A DNA stretch of 55,251 bases from Bacteroidota bacterium (GCA_016213405.1 JACRAM010000061.1:1-55251), one strand, 5' to 3'. Positions 18,401 through 25,640 are shown, numbered from the stretch's first letter. A program made the numbers and translations. The notes: generated from the sequence alone by a model not told the origin.

Positions 18401-19201
18401 TTGCTTCCTGCATTGGCATTGCAAAATGCACATGTAATAAAAAGTTCTCTCGCGGTTCCGCAACATTTGTTTGCCGGATTGTCAGAAGCATTTCAAAGTA
18501 ACAAGCCGGCTTTAGCATGGGTGTTTGCTCCGGCACCTTCAAAACATTTAATTCCTTCCGAATCATTTCCGAAATTACATTCCCTCAGTCTGAGTTCAAG
18601 AGCATTCCCGATTTTCAATTTCAATCCACATCGGGATGGAAAATTGCTTTCGTCAAAAATTGAACTGGAAGGAAATCCTCAAAGTGAATCTTTTTGGATG
18701 CAAAGCGATTTGGTCTATAAAGAAAATGGAGAAGATAAAACGCTCTCTTACTCTTTAACATGGGCTGACTGGGCTTACACCTTGAAATCCTGGAAAGAAA
18801 ATTTTATTCTTCATAATGAGGCAATGGGAAAACCAGTTCTAGTTTCTGAATTTGTTTCATTATCAAAATCAGAACGAACAGGAAAATCTCCAGTAATATA
18901 TCGAATCAACCAAAATGCAGAGTTAATAAAATACAACGTATCGGAGAAAGTGATTGCAGCTACAGAGTCATGTATCAAAGCATGGCAGGTGTTACGGGAA
19001 ATCAGCGGTGAGTTATCGGACTTCCCTGAAAAATTGCACAAGAAAATGGAAACGGATATTTCTGATAAGTATGAAAAAAAGAATTCTGAAGCAAAAAAGG
19101 AGTTTGAAAATAAAATTACAAATCTTGAACATGAACATCTGCAGAAAATACGAATTAAACTGAAAGAGAAATTGGTAATGCTTTCAAGGAATAAGGTATA
19201 A
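15401..19201 (+). CDS. Giant PFOR-like protein with two [4Fe-4S] clusters and a degenerate TPP domain
   Basis: A 1266-residue protein with PFOR-like layout. Residues 1-245 resemble the pyrimidine-binding domain (FSQTGAVVFSAVTSQEALDL, then WFNIDNPVSIG). Residues 280-390 match the next domain (LVISYGGISPAVVKAI, ARLVQINPFPAKAIKTILA, GNYGSIPTSN). A bacterial-ferredoxin-like part has Cys517/520/523/527 and Cys656/659/662/666, so two [4Fe-4S] clusters. The C-terminal half matches the beta region (FTSPVLIQLGGSTPELAKGI, RRAELEINGKYEPGI, LVPPIILIGCRARLAGKN), but the expected Cys-rich loop, GGDG and SNTGGQ signatures are absent. Residues about 250-278 come from an inserted palindromic repeat. It ends in a coiled coil. 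I infer a non-catalytic ferredoxin-like adaptor between KorAB and Rnf. Confidence 0.7.
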   Translation: MNMKTNYHNLLGKQISMSAKNAAWYLSSSICESILSSESSKSADKNIFGRPLAFSTSSDISFSIGFASTGLRAGTILNSSEISSNIESIANAVRLHIPLVIFSSVESQFQVNQFSQTGAVVFSAVTSQEALDLLLVSYRIAELSLIPVVVCMEESISNTEENILFPEKETLINFAGSTDILISSPTPSQQMIFGKSRKRIPNWFNIDNPVSIGAGKQLNEAGLETAAQQEYFYNHLEAIINDSFQELNKKAHPPTPSQREGEWCMQVLPFGKDLGWASYLVISYGGISPAVVKAIDEYNSKNKIKTASARLVQINPFPAKAIKTILAGKKVITILEQATEGINHSNIFKEVSCLSEAKQLKVFSGNYGSIPTSNTLLEVIANMLPGGKGKSKFWIDIDFTHSNSNYPKHQVLMQAIDREYPDIQNKIITAENKFQIPSSKSQAPNITTKIRRYNDQGPAYTKLSRFYDDTASFFHTNPEELVADPFQAIPVMPPSTANFNYAASEKKLLPVFLSDKCTGCGDCFLHCPHSAINPLVMGVENLIKAGIAISSSNGVKITQLTPLVKNIAKNIHEVIKQNKGKIYSVSDFIPTAFENVAQQMKLEGDKLQAAKQDAESVTSALKKLPISVTDIFYNTPELIKKGSGELFSLTIDTNSCTGCSVCETVCNDDALKMTEQNSGIISVHQEKYSLWEQMPDTSGETILRLLDEKKYNSFSAILLSRYFNQALNGKSSTKDGDASKSIIHLVTAVAEATIQPKIKEAIKTIDELITGLSQNIHDQLGSALPSQDFEALSKVLSEIKEDRKPFEEVIEKLGTGDRLKLVDTKSLKRKVDLTEALKKLKWLTSDGSTGTGRARMGIALDASLDWSNSYPWNNFTSPVLIQLGGSTPELAKGIVQGHIRQVLDNIKILRRAELEINGKYEPGINDAQIASLTWNDLTEKEKNLVPPIILIGCRARLAGKNLNSLGNMLDCNFPLKAIVLDDAVPSIDNSAADIIGGVGALLPALALQNAHVIKSSLAVPQHLFAGLSEAFQSNKPALAWVFAPAPSKHLIPSESFPKLHSLSLSSRAFPIFNFNPHRDGKLLSSKIELEGNPQSESFWMQSDLVYKENGEDKTLSYSLTWADWAYTLKSWKENFILHNEAMGKPVLVSEFVSLSKSERTGKSPVIYRINQNAELIKYNVSEKVIAATESCIKAWQVLREISGELSDFPEKLHKKMETDISDKYEKKNSEAKKEFENKITNLEHEHLQKIRIKLKEKLVMLSRNKV
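16149..16232. repeat. 84-bp cloverleaf palindrome inserted in frame in a coding gene
   Basis: Outer arms AAGCCCATCC (16149-16158) and GGATGGGCTT (16223-16232) are perfect complements. Between them lie two further hairpins, CCCCTTCCC-AAA-GGGAAGGGG and CCTTCCC-TTC-GGGAAGG. The element is 84 bases, exactly 28 codons, so it adds residues of the type AHPPTPSQREGEW without breaking the frame. Its 3' part recurs at 10857-10892. Confidence 0.85.
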
Positions 19202-19207
19202 GAAATT

Positions 19208-20554
19208 ATGAATTCAACATTAACCTTCAGGCACGGAATCCATCCCGAAGAATACAAAGAGCTATCGGAACATTGCAGGGTGGAACGAATGCCTTTTGTA
19301 GAAGAATATATTTTACCTCTTGCACAACATTTGGGAGCGCCAAGCAAACCCCTGGTGCAAAAAGGAAATAAAGTAAAACGAGGACAAAAAATTGCAGCAG
19401 CAAACGGTTTTGTTTCTGTTGCACTTCATTCACCAGTTGACGGAACTGTTACCGGAATTTCTCTTGCTGAGAATCCGAACGGACAAATGGTTCAAAGCAT
19501 AATTATCAAAGCAGATCCTTTTTCTACACAACAACTTACTCCTTCTATTCCGAAGTCCTATGAAGAAATGAATGTGAAAGAATTTATTGCTTCGGTTCAG
19601 GACGCAGGCATTGTTGGATTGGGTGGCGCTGCATTTCCGGCTCATGTTAAATTTTCTATCCCCGAAGGGAAAACCTGTCGCTACATCATGCTGAATGGCT
19701 GCGAGTGCGAACCGTTTCTTACTTCTGACCACAGAACAATGGTTGAATATCCCGATGATGTGATGGATGGAATCAGAATCCTCCAGCATTTTTTAAAAGC
19801 AGAAAAAATATTTATAGGTATTGAAGCAAACAAACCTGATGCGATAAATATTCTTCATGAGAAAGCCAAAAACTCAGGACTTCCAGTAGAAGTAATTCCA
19901 TTAAAAGTAAAATATCCGCAGGGAGCAGAAAAGATGATGATCAACGCCATCATTGCCAAGGAAGTTCCAAGCGGAAAACTTCCATTGGATATTGAAGCCC
20001 TTGTAACAAACATCAGTTCCATTGCCGCCATCAGCCAATGGTTCCGAAAAGGACAGCCGCTCATTGAAAGGATTGTTACCGTAACGGGCACAGCAGTGAA
20101 AAGACCTGCAAATATTTTAGTTCCCTTTGGAACTCCCATGCGTGATGTAGTGGAATTGTGCGGAGGAATTACTTCCGAGGCTGCAAGAATTTTACTCGGT
20201 GGACCCATGATGGGCATGGTTCAGAAATCACTTGACATTCCTGTTGTAAAAGGAACTTCCGGAATTCTGATACTGACTTCGGATGAAGTAAAAGACCTTT
20301 CACAATATACTTGTATCCGGTGCGGCAGATGTCTGGAAGCTTGTCCCATGTATCTCAATCCTTCTCTGCTTGGCATGCTGGCAAAAAAAGGTCTGTGGGA
20401 AGAAATGGAAACGAATCATATATTGGATTGCTTTGAATGCGGATGTTGTTCTTACGTTTGCCCTTCGGGAATTCCGTTGGTGCAGAGTTTCAGAGTAGGA
20501 AAATCTATTATTCGGGAACATAATGCCAGAGAAAAGGAAAAAGAAAAAGTATAA
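19208..20554 (+). CDS. rnfC: Rnf complex subunit C (NADH/FMN-binding subunit)
   Basis: RnfC carries FMN and the NAD-binding site and passes electrons between NAD and the membrane part. The 448-residue protein has the N-terminal biotinyl-like domain, VGLGGAAFPAHVKFSI (about residues 137-152, the flavin/nucleotide glycine-rich loop) and NGCECEPFLTSDHRTM, then two [4Fe-4S] motifs, CIRCGRCLEACPMYLNP and CFECGCCSYVCPSGIP, near the C-terminus. It is close to the short form of RnfC without the long Ala/Lys-rich tail seen in gamma-proteobacteria. The start ATG at 19208 lies 6 bases after the giant gene. Confidence 0.95.
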   Translation: MNSTLTFRHGIHPEEYKELSEHCRVERMPFVEEYILPLAQHLGAPSKPLVQKGNKVKRGQKIAAANGFVSVALHSPVDGTVTGISLAENPNGQMVQSIIIKADPFSTQQLTPSIPKSYEEMNVKEFIASVQDAGIVGLGGAAFPAHVKFSIPEGKTCRYIMLNGCECEPFLTSDHRTMVEYPDDVMDGIRILQHFLKAEKIFIGIEANKPDAINILHEKAKNSGLPVEVIPLKVKYPQGAEKMMINAIIAKEVPSGKLPLDIEALVTNISSIAAISQWFRKGQPLIERIVTVTGTAVKRPANILVPFGTPMRDVVELCGGITSEAARILLGGPMMGMVQKSLDIPVVKGTSGILILTSDEVKDLSQYTCIRCGRCLEACPMYLNPSLLGMLAKKGLWEEMETNHILDCFECGCCSYVCPSGIPLVQSFRVGKSIIREHNAREKEKEKV

Positions 20555-20559
20555 ACAAT

Positions 20560-20643
20560 GATTACGAAGATTTCAGAACAGATTACAGAGATTTTGGTTA
20601 TGGTTTTTTATCGCTGTAATCTTGTAAAAATCTTTGTAATCTC
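20560..20643. repeat. GATTACA-type nested palindrome, third copy
   Basis: The 97-base gap between rnfC and rnfD is almost filled by this element: outer arms starting GATTACGAAGATTTC (20560) and ending AAATCTTTGTAATCTC (20643), inner arms AGATTACAGAGAT (20580-20592) and ATCGCTGTAATCT (20610-20622). It is the third copy in the same operon. Confidence 0.75.
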
Positions 20644-20651
20644 AAAATAAT

Positions 20652-21656
20652 ATGAGCGAAGAAAAAAAATTAACAGTTTCTACATCCCCTTTCTTACACG
20701 ACAAGGCAACTACTCCCTGGATTATGTATCAGGTTGTATTTTCTTTGATTCCAATCATCGGAGCTGCTTATTATTTCTTCGGACTGGGAGCAATGGCTGT
20801 ACTGTTTTTTTCAGTTGCGGGGTGTTTTTTTATCGAACAATTATTCAGTAAATCTTTTTTCAGTGGCGATAAAATAAAAGACGGAAGCGCATTAATCACC
20901 GGTCTTCTGCTGGGATTAACATTGCCTCCGGGCTTTCCTTTGTGGATGGCTTTTCTCGGAGGAATTGTTGCTATCGGAATGGGAAAATTAATCTGGGGAG
21001 GATTAGGCATGAATGTTTTCAATCCCGCTTTGGTAGGAAGGGCTTTTTTGCAGGCGGCATTTCCTACTGCCATCACAACATGGTCGCCACCCGATGGAAG
21101 ATATTTTAGTTTCAGAGGAACAAACATCGGCTATCCTTTTTTTCAAGCTGATAATGTAGATGGAATAACCACCGCCACTCCTTTATCCAAAATGAAATTT
21201 GACCATGTGTTTGCCAACTGGCAGGATTTGTTTTTCGGCAATACAGGAGGATCTCTTGGCGAAACCTGCGGCATACTTTTTCTGCTCGCAGGAATTTATC
21301 TTATTGCCCGTAAAATTATTCATTGGAGAATTCCGGTTGCAATTATTCTCACAGTTGTAATTTTCTCGGGTATCTTTTGGTTGATTGATCCGGCAAAATA
21401 TCCAAGTCCGGTATTCATGCTTTTTTCAGGAGGACTGATGTTGGGAACAATTTTTATGGCAACCGATTTAGTTACATCGCCCATCACTCCGAAAGGCGCA
21501 TGGATTTATGCAATCGGAATAGGAATTTTTATTGTATTGATTCGTCTTTGGGGAGGTCTCCCTGAAGGTGTGATGTATGCTATTTTGCTGATGAATGCGG
21601 CAACTCCTTTACTAAACATTTTAGTTAAAGTAAAACCATTTGGATATAAAAAATAA
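20652..21656 (+). CDS. rnfD: Rnf complex subunit D (membrane, covalent FMN)
   Basis: A 334-residue polytopic membrane protein of the NqrB/RnfD family. The segment DGITTATPLSKMK (about residues 172-184) is the family site where a Thr carries covalently bound FMN. PRESENT also are the conserved blocks DGSALITGLLLGLTLPPGFP and NVFNPALVGRAFLQ. About nine to ten membrane helices are visible. Its stop overlaps the rnfG start by one base. It requires an ApbE-type flavin transferase for its FMN, one of which is encoded at 32914-33942. Confidence 0.95.
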   Translation: MSEEKKLTVSTSPFLHDKATTPWIMYQVVFSLIPIIGAAYYFFGLGAMAVLFFSVAGCFFIEQLFSKSFFSGDKIKDGSALITGLLLGLTLPPGFPLWMAFLGGIVAIGMGKLIWGGLGMNVFNPALVGRAFLQAAFPTAITTWSPPDGRYFSFRGTNIGYPFFQADNVDGITTATPLSKMKFDHVFANWQDLFFGNTGGSLGETCGILFLLAGIYLIARKIIHWRIPVAIILTVVIFSGIFWLIDPAKYPSPVFMLFSGGLMLGTIFMATDLVTSPITPKGAWIYAIGIGIFIVLIRLWGGLPEGVMYAILLMNAATPLLNILVKVKPFGYKK

Positions 21657-22369
21657 TGGAAGAAGCTGAAAATACTGACAACAAACCTTCTGCTCAGGAA
21701 AGTACCGGAGAAAAAGAACCCAGTTCCCTTCGGCTTATTCTGACTTTGGGTATTGCGGGATTTCTTGCCGGTCTGATTATGGTGAGTACTTATCTTTATA
21801 CCAAACCATTGATTGAAGCTAACAAAGCTGCGGCTATTGAAAAAGCCATCTTTAAAGTATTACCCAAATGTACTTCCTTCAAAACGCTGGAACTTAAAGA
21901 CGGAAAACTTTCAGAGTTTGACATTAAGAATAAAACAGCAAAAGGAGAAGCGCCAAAGCTTGTTTACCAGGGATTTGATTCCACAAAGGCGATGATCGGC
22001 TTTGCAATACTCGGCAGCGAGATCGGATTTGCTGATGTAATCACTATTTTAATGGGATACGATGCCAACAAGAAAATCATTATTGGCTATGAAGTGCTGG
22101 AATGCAAAGAAACTCCCGGACTGGGAGATAAGATTTTTAAAAAAGCTGACTTCCTGAAAAACTTTACTTCTCTCTTGACTGAACCTGAAATTAAATTCGC
22201 CAAGCATGGAGAAAAGCATAACCCAAACGAAGTGGAAGCGATTACAGGCGCAACCATCAGTTCAAAAGCCGTCATTCGTCTTCTGAATAAATCAATGAAA
22301 GAATGGAAAGGACCCATAAATGATTTTATTAATTCCAACGACAATAAACCTTCTGAAGCAAAAAAATGA
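21656..22369 (+). CDS. rnfG: Rnf complex subunit G (covalent FMN, extracytoplasmic)
   Basis: A 237-residue RnfG/NqrC-family protein. A membrane anchor lies at residues about 28-48, and an extracytoplasmic FMN-binding domain follows with YEVLECKETPGLGDKI (the family ETPGLG motif) and EAITGATISSKAV, where the second Thr of GAT is the covalent FMN-phosphothreonine. An acidic, low-complexity N-terminus (about 25 residues) precedes the helix. It overlaps rnfD by one base and rnfE by four (ATGA), showing tight coupling. Confidence 0.94.
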   Translation: MEEAENTDNKPSAQESTGEKEPSSLRLILTLGIAGFLAGLIMVSTYLYTKPLIEANKAAAIEKAIFKVLPKCTSFKTLELKDGKLSEFDIKNKTAKGEAPKLVYQGFDSTKAMIGFAILGSEIGFADVITILMGYDANKKIIIGYEVLECKETPGLGDKIFKKADFLKNFTSLLTEPEIKFAKHGEKHNPNEVEAITGATISSKAVIRLLNKSMKEWKGPINDFINSNDNKPSEAKK

Positions 22370-23001
22370 GCGAAGAAAATAAAAGCCGGGCGATGGAGGA
22401 ATTCACAAAAGGATTGTGGAAAGAAAATCAGATTTTCGTTACCATACTCGGAATGTGTCCTTCGCTTGCTGTCACCAACTCTGTCATTAACGGTTTGGCT
22501 ATGGGAATTGCAACAACGTGCGTGCTTATCCTCTCAAATTTGCTGATCTCACTTTGCAGAAATATAATTCCAAACCAAGTGCGGATTACTGCTTTTATTG
22601 TAATCATTGCTACACTTGTTCAGGTCATTGATTTCTTTATGGCGGCACTTGTTCCGGATGTTCACAAAGAACTTGGCGCTTTTATCGCCCTCATAGTTGT
22701 TAACTGCATTATCCTTGGCAGAGCAGAATCATTTGCTGCAAAAAATAATCCATGGCTTTCTGTTGTAGATGGAGCCGGAATGGGATTAGGATTTACGTTT
22801 GCTCTAACTGTGATTGGAATAATCCGTGAAATCCTTGGCAACGGCTCGCTGTTTAATATTTCTTTATTCGGACCTAAATTCGAACCCTGGATAATTATGA
22901 TACTTCCTCCGGGTGGATTTATTACTCTTGGATTTTTGTTATTAGGATTCAGCTGGTATGCTCAGCGAAAAATAAATAAGTTACAACAAAAGAAAAAATA
23001 G
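22366..23001 (+). CDS. rnfE: Rnf complex subunit E (integral membrane)
   Basis: A 211-residue protein with six predicted membrane helices, of the RnfE/NqrD family. Recognisable blocks are FTKGLWKENQIFVTILGMCP at the N-terminus, IALIVVNCIILGRAESFAAK (with the conserved Cys of the intramembrane Fe-S site) and a DGAGMGLGFTFAL block. With RnfA it forms the inverted pair through which electrons cross the membrane. It overlaps rnfG by 4 bases and stops 2 bases before rnfA. Confidence 0.95.
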   Translation: MSEENKSRAMEEFTKGLWKENQIFVTILGMCPSLAVTNSVINGLAMGIATTCVLILSNLLISLCRNIIPNQVRITAFIVIIATLVQVIDFFMAALVPDVHKELGAFIALIVVNCIILGRAESFAAKNNPWLSVVDGAGMGLGFTFALTVIGIIREILGNGSLFNISLFGPKFEPWIIMILPPGGFITLGFLLLGFSWYAQRKINKLQQKKK

Positions 23002-23003
23002 CT

Positions 23004-23582
23004 ATGGAAAATTTAGTTTGGATTTTTGTTTCCGCTTTATTAATAAACAATTTTGTTCTTGCTTACTTTCTGGGGCTCTGCTCTTTTTTTGGAGTCACCA
23101 CAAAAATTGATACTGCCATTCGGCTGGGCGCAGCAAACACCTTTGTAATGATCATCACAGCTCTTAGTGTCTATGCTTTAAATAAATGGGTACTGGTGTA
23201 TGCACCCTATCTGCAGATGATTTGTTTCATCGTTGTAATTGCCAGCGCTGTTCAGTTTGTTGAAATGGTTATCAAAAAATTAAGTCCTGCATTATTTAAA
23301 GCGCTCGGTATATATCTCCCTTTGATAACTACCAATTGCGCCATACTTGCCATTGCGCTTTTTGCCACTAACAAGGGTTATGGATTGGTTGAAGGATTAG
23401 TTTATGCAATTGGTGCCGGACTGGGAATAACTCTTGCTTATGTGTTGCTTGCAGGAATCAGGGAAGAATCAAGACTGACCTACATCCCAAAATTAATTCA
23501 AGGCACTGCAATAAATATGATCATCGCAGGAATATTATCAATGGCATTCATGGGCTTTGCAGGATTATTCAGTTCTCATTAA
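23004..23582 (+). CDS. rnfA: Rnf complex subunit A (integral membrane)
   Basis: A 192-residue six-helix protein, homologous in fold to RnfE but inserted in opposite orientation. Blocks include INNFVLAYFLGLCSFFGVTT (with Cys of the Fe-S pair), YLPLITTNCAILAIALF (second Cys) and EGLVYAIGAGLGITLAYVLL. Together, RnfA and RnfE hold the membrane [2Fe-2S] centre and drive ion translocation. The standard core B-C-D-G-E-A is thus complete in this window. Confidence 0.95.
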   Translation: MENLVWIFVSALLINNFVLAYFLGLCSFFGVTTKIDTAIRLGAANTFVMIITALSVYALNKWVLVYAPYLQMICFIVVIASAVQFVEMVIKKLSPALFKALGIYLPLITTNCAILAIALFATNKGYGLVEGLVYAIGAGLGITLAYVLLAGIREESRLTYIPKLIQGTAINMIIAGILSMAFMGFAGLFSSH

Positions 23583-23583
23583 T

Positions 23584-23778
23584 ATGGAAAACTATTTAGA
23601 ATACATTTTACCTGTACTTGCACTTGCTTTATTAGCGGCAGGATGGGTGGTGGTACAAATCATCGCAAAAAAAATGGGAACTAAAAATCATTTTGATTAC
23701 GGTGGCGGATGTTGCGGTGACTGTGAGAAAAAAGATACCTGCACAAAATCAGAAAACTTATTAAAAACTTCAAAATGA
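23584..23778 (+). CDS. Small Cys-rich single-pass membrane protein at the rnf operon end
   Basis: A 64-residue protein starting 1 base after rnfA; I use the ATG at 23584 (MENYLEYILPVLALALL), since an earlier in-frame ATG would overlap rnfA. One membrane helix (residues about 6-26) is followed by a basic stretch and a C-terminal Cys cluster GGGCCGDCEKKDTC with four Cys. The layout recalls the small Cys-rich membrane proteins found beside FeoB, though position within rnf suggests a role with this complex, for example Fe-S assembly or metal handling. Function not known. Confidence 0.65.
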   Translation: MENYLEYILPVLALALLAAGWVVVQIIAKKMGTKNHFDYGGGCCGDCEKKDTCTKSENLLKTSK

Positions 23779-24215
23779 AAATAACGAAACAATCTAAAGA
23801 ATTGTATCAGCAAGCAAGCGATAAACTTTCGCTGATCAATCAAACATGGCAGAAAGCAGAGACCGATACGGCTTCGTTCATGATCTGCCATAGCGTAAAA
23901 GAATGTATGAATGATTTACTAAACTGCTATCTGCTGATGAAAAAAGGCAAGCCGGTCAGTTCAAAAAATTTAGGGGACTTAGTAAATCAATGCGCTGCTC
24001 TTGACGAACGATTCAAGCAGATAGATTTGCGCTGGCTCAATTGCAAAGAGCATGATCTGGAAACTGCAGGAGATGTATTCTGTACTTCCATACAACGCAT
24101 TCAAATCTGCACATGGATTGCCAATGGCATCAAAAAAGTCGTGGATAGCGAGATCAAAAAAATAACAGTGCTTCTTACTGCTTTATTACCTTATTTCTCC
24201 CTTATAGAACTATAA
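23775..24215 (+). CDS. Unknown all-helical protein coupled to the rnf operon
   Basis: A 146-residue soluble protein whose start overlaps the end of the 64-aa gene by 4 bases (ATGA). It appears all-helical and contains several Cys (for example ICHSVKECMNDLLNCYLL and RWLNCKEHDLE). I do not recognise the family. A HEPN-like helical bundle is conceivable but the diagnostic RxxxxH motif is not visible. Coupling suggests it is made together with Rnf. Confidence 0.55.
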   Translation: MKITKQSKELYQQASDKLSLINQTWQKAETDTASFMICHSVKECMNDLLNCYLLMKKGKPVSSKNLGDLVNQCAALDERFKQIDLRWLNCKEHDLETAGDVFCTSIQRIQICTWIANGIKKVVDSEIKKITVLLTALLPYFSLIEL

Positions 24216-24257
24216 AATTTATTCAACTAGTAAACTCACCAAACTAATCCCTTATTT

Positions 24258-25538
24258 ATGCTGAACATTTTTCTCAACTTAGGTACAAGTATAACCGAGC
24301 TGGTAAACTCATGCCCCATCCGGATTGAATTTATTTTATTTGCACTCACACTTTTGGGTGTTGCCTTGTTTCATAATCAGACCATGAGAGTGGCTTTAAT
24401 AGGGCTTTCCTCCATTTTAATTTTTAAATTACTTTTTGTCACTGATTTTAATATTGTTCACCACATCATAGGTGGAGATGGGCACGAAGGAGAGTGGCGC
24501 ACATTATTAAATCTGCTTGGATTATTATTCGGCTTTGCCATCTTAGCCAAGCTCTTTGAAGAATCAGGCATCCCGCAAAAGTTACCCGAATATCTTCCCA
24601 ATGACTGGAAAGGTGGTTTTGTGCTCCTTGTTTTGATTATGGTTATCTCTTCTTTCCTCGATAACATTGCCGCAGCCATGATCGGAGGTGCTGTTGCTTT
24701 GGTAGTATTTAAAGGGAAAGTTCATATCGGTTATCTTGCCGCTATTGTAGCAGCGAGCAACGCAGGCGGAGCAGGAAGCGTTGTGGGAGATACAACAACA
24801 ACAATGATGTGGATTGACGGAGTAAATGCGCTGGATGTTACTCATGCTTTTGTTGCCTCTTTTGCTGCCATTCTGATTTTTGGGATCATCGCTGCAAAAC
24901 AGCAAGACAAATATCAGCGGATAACCAAAGACGCGCCTGTTGGCGGTGTAACAATTGATTGGAAAAAAATTATTGTGGTCGCCATGATTCTTGCGGGCGC
25001 AATCATCACTAACTGGACGCTTGATTTTCCCGCTGCCGGTGTTTGGATTGCCATTTTGCTAGGCGCTGCATTTACAAAAACACCATGGAAAGAAGTTCCG
25101 AACGCAGTGAAAGGAACCATCTTTTTATTATCACTTGTGCTCTGCGCTTCCATGATGCCGGTGAATGAATTGCCGGGCGCTTCGTGGCATACCGCATTCG
25201 CTTTAGGATTTGTTTCTGCCGTGTTTGATAATATTCCGCTCACCAAATTATGCCTTGAACAAGGTGGTTATGATTGGGGAATCCTTGCCTATTCTGTTGG
25301 CTTTGGCGGTTCCATGATCTGGTTTGGTTCCTCAGCCGGTGTGGCGCTTTCCAATATGTATCCTCAGGCAAAATCAACTATCAATTATATTAAAGGCGGT
25401 TGGCACGTTACATTTGCTTACATCGTTTCATTCTTTATTATGCTTAGCATAGTGGGGTGGCATCCTCATGCTCCTCATAAAAAAGGAATGGTCAAGACAG
25501 AAACTGAAATGCCCGCTCCGGAAAGCGAAACACATTAG
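24258..25538 (+). CDS. NhaD-type / ion-transporter superfamily Na+/H+ antiporter
   Basis: A 426-residue membrane protein of the ion-transporter (NhaD/CitMHS) superfamily with ten or more helices. The block ISSFLDNIAAAMIGGAVALV is the first family discontinuous-helix region (with FLDN), and AVFDNIPLTKLCLEQGGYDW (FDNIPLT) is its symmetrical partner; ASNAGGAGSVVGDTTTTMMW follows the first. These two inverted repeats are the family core. Many annotations call this a citrate transporter; NhaD-like Na+/H+ exchange is my preferred reading because of the neighbouring ion-pumping Rnf. Substrate is not proved by sequence. It lies 42 bases after the 146-aa gene and may be cotranscribed. Confidence 0.75.
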   Translation: MLNIFLNLGTSITELVNSCPIRIEFILFALTLLGVALFHNQTMRVALIGLSSILIFKLLFVTDFNIVHHIIGGDGHEGEWRTLLNLLGLLFGFAILAKLFEESGIPQKLPEYLPNDWKGGFVLLVLIMVISSFLDNIAAAMIGGAVALVVFKGKVHIGYLAAIVAASNAGGAGSVVGDTTTTMMWIDGVNALDVTHAFVASFAAILIFGIIAAKQQDKYQRITKDAPVGGVTIDWKKIIVVAMILAGAIITNWTLDFPAAGVWIAILLGAAFTKTPWKEVPNAVKGTIFLLSLVLCASMMPVNELPGASWHTAFALGFVSAVFDNIPLTKLCLEQGGYDWGILAYSVGFGGSMIWFGSSAGVALSNMYPQAKSTINYIKGGWHVTFAYIVSFFIMLSIVGWHPHAPHKKGMVKTETEMPAPESETH

Positions 25539-25540
25539 TT

Positions 25541-25640
25541 GGGCGCGTCCCTGATCGAAGTGTCAGGGTCGGGCTTTCGCTACTCGCTTTTTTTTCTGTC
25601 GTCATTGCGAGGTCGTTTCTCCGAAGCAATCTCTCAGATG
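25541..25640. repeat. Composite dispersed-repeat tract after the antiporter
   Basis: The tract starts with the hairpin CCCTGA-TCGAAGTG-TCAGGG (25550-25569), continues with the word GGTCGGGCTTTCGCTACTCGC, and ends with GTCATTGCGAGG...CGAAGCAATCT. These words are typical of dispersed bacterial intergenic repeats, and the last one shares its terminal word with the repeat at 136-190. A short reading frame across it is not a gene. Confidence 0.65.

Noticed and set aside
15401-19201. Calling the giant protein an active pyruvate:ferredoxin oxidoreductase
   Set aside because: The thiamine-diphosphate motifs expected in that family are not visible, while both remain clear in the KorB proteins of the same window.
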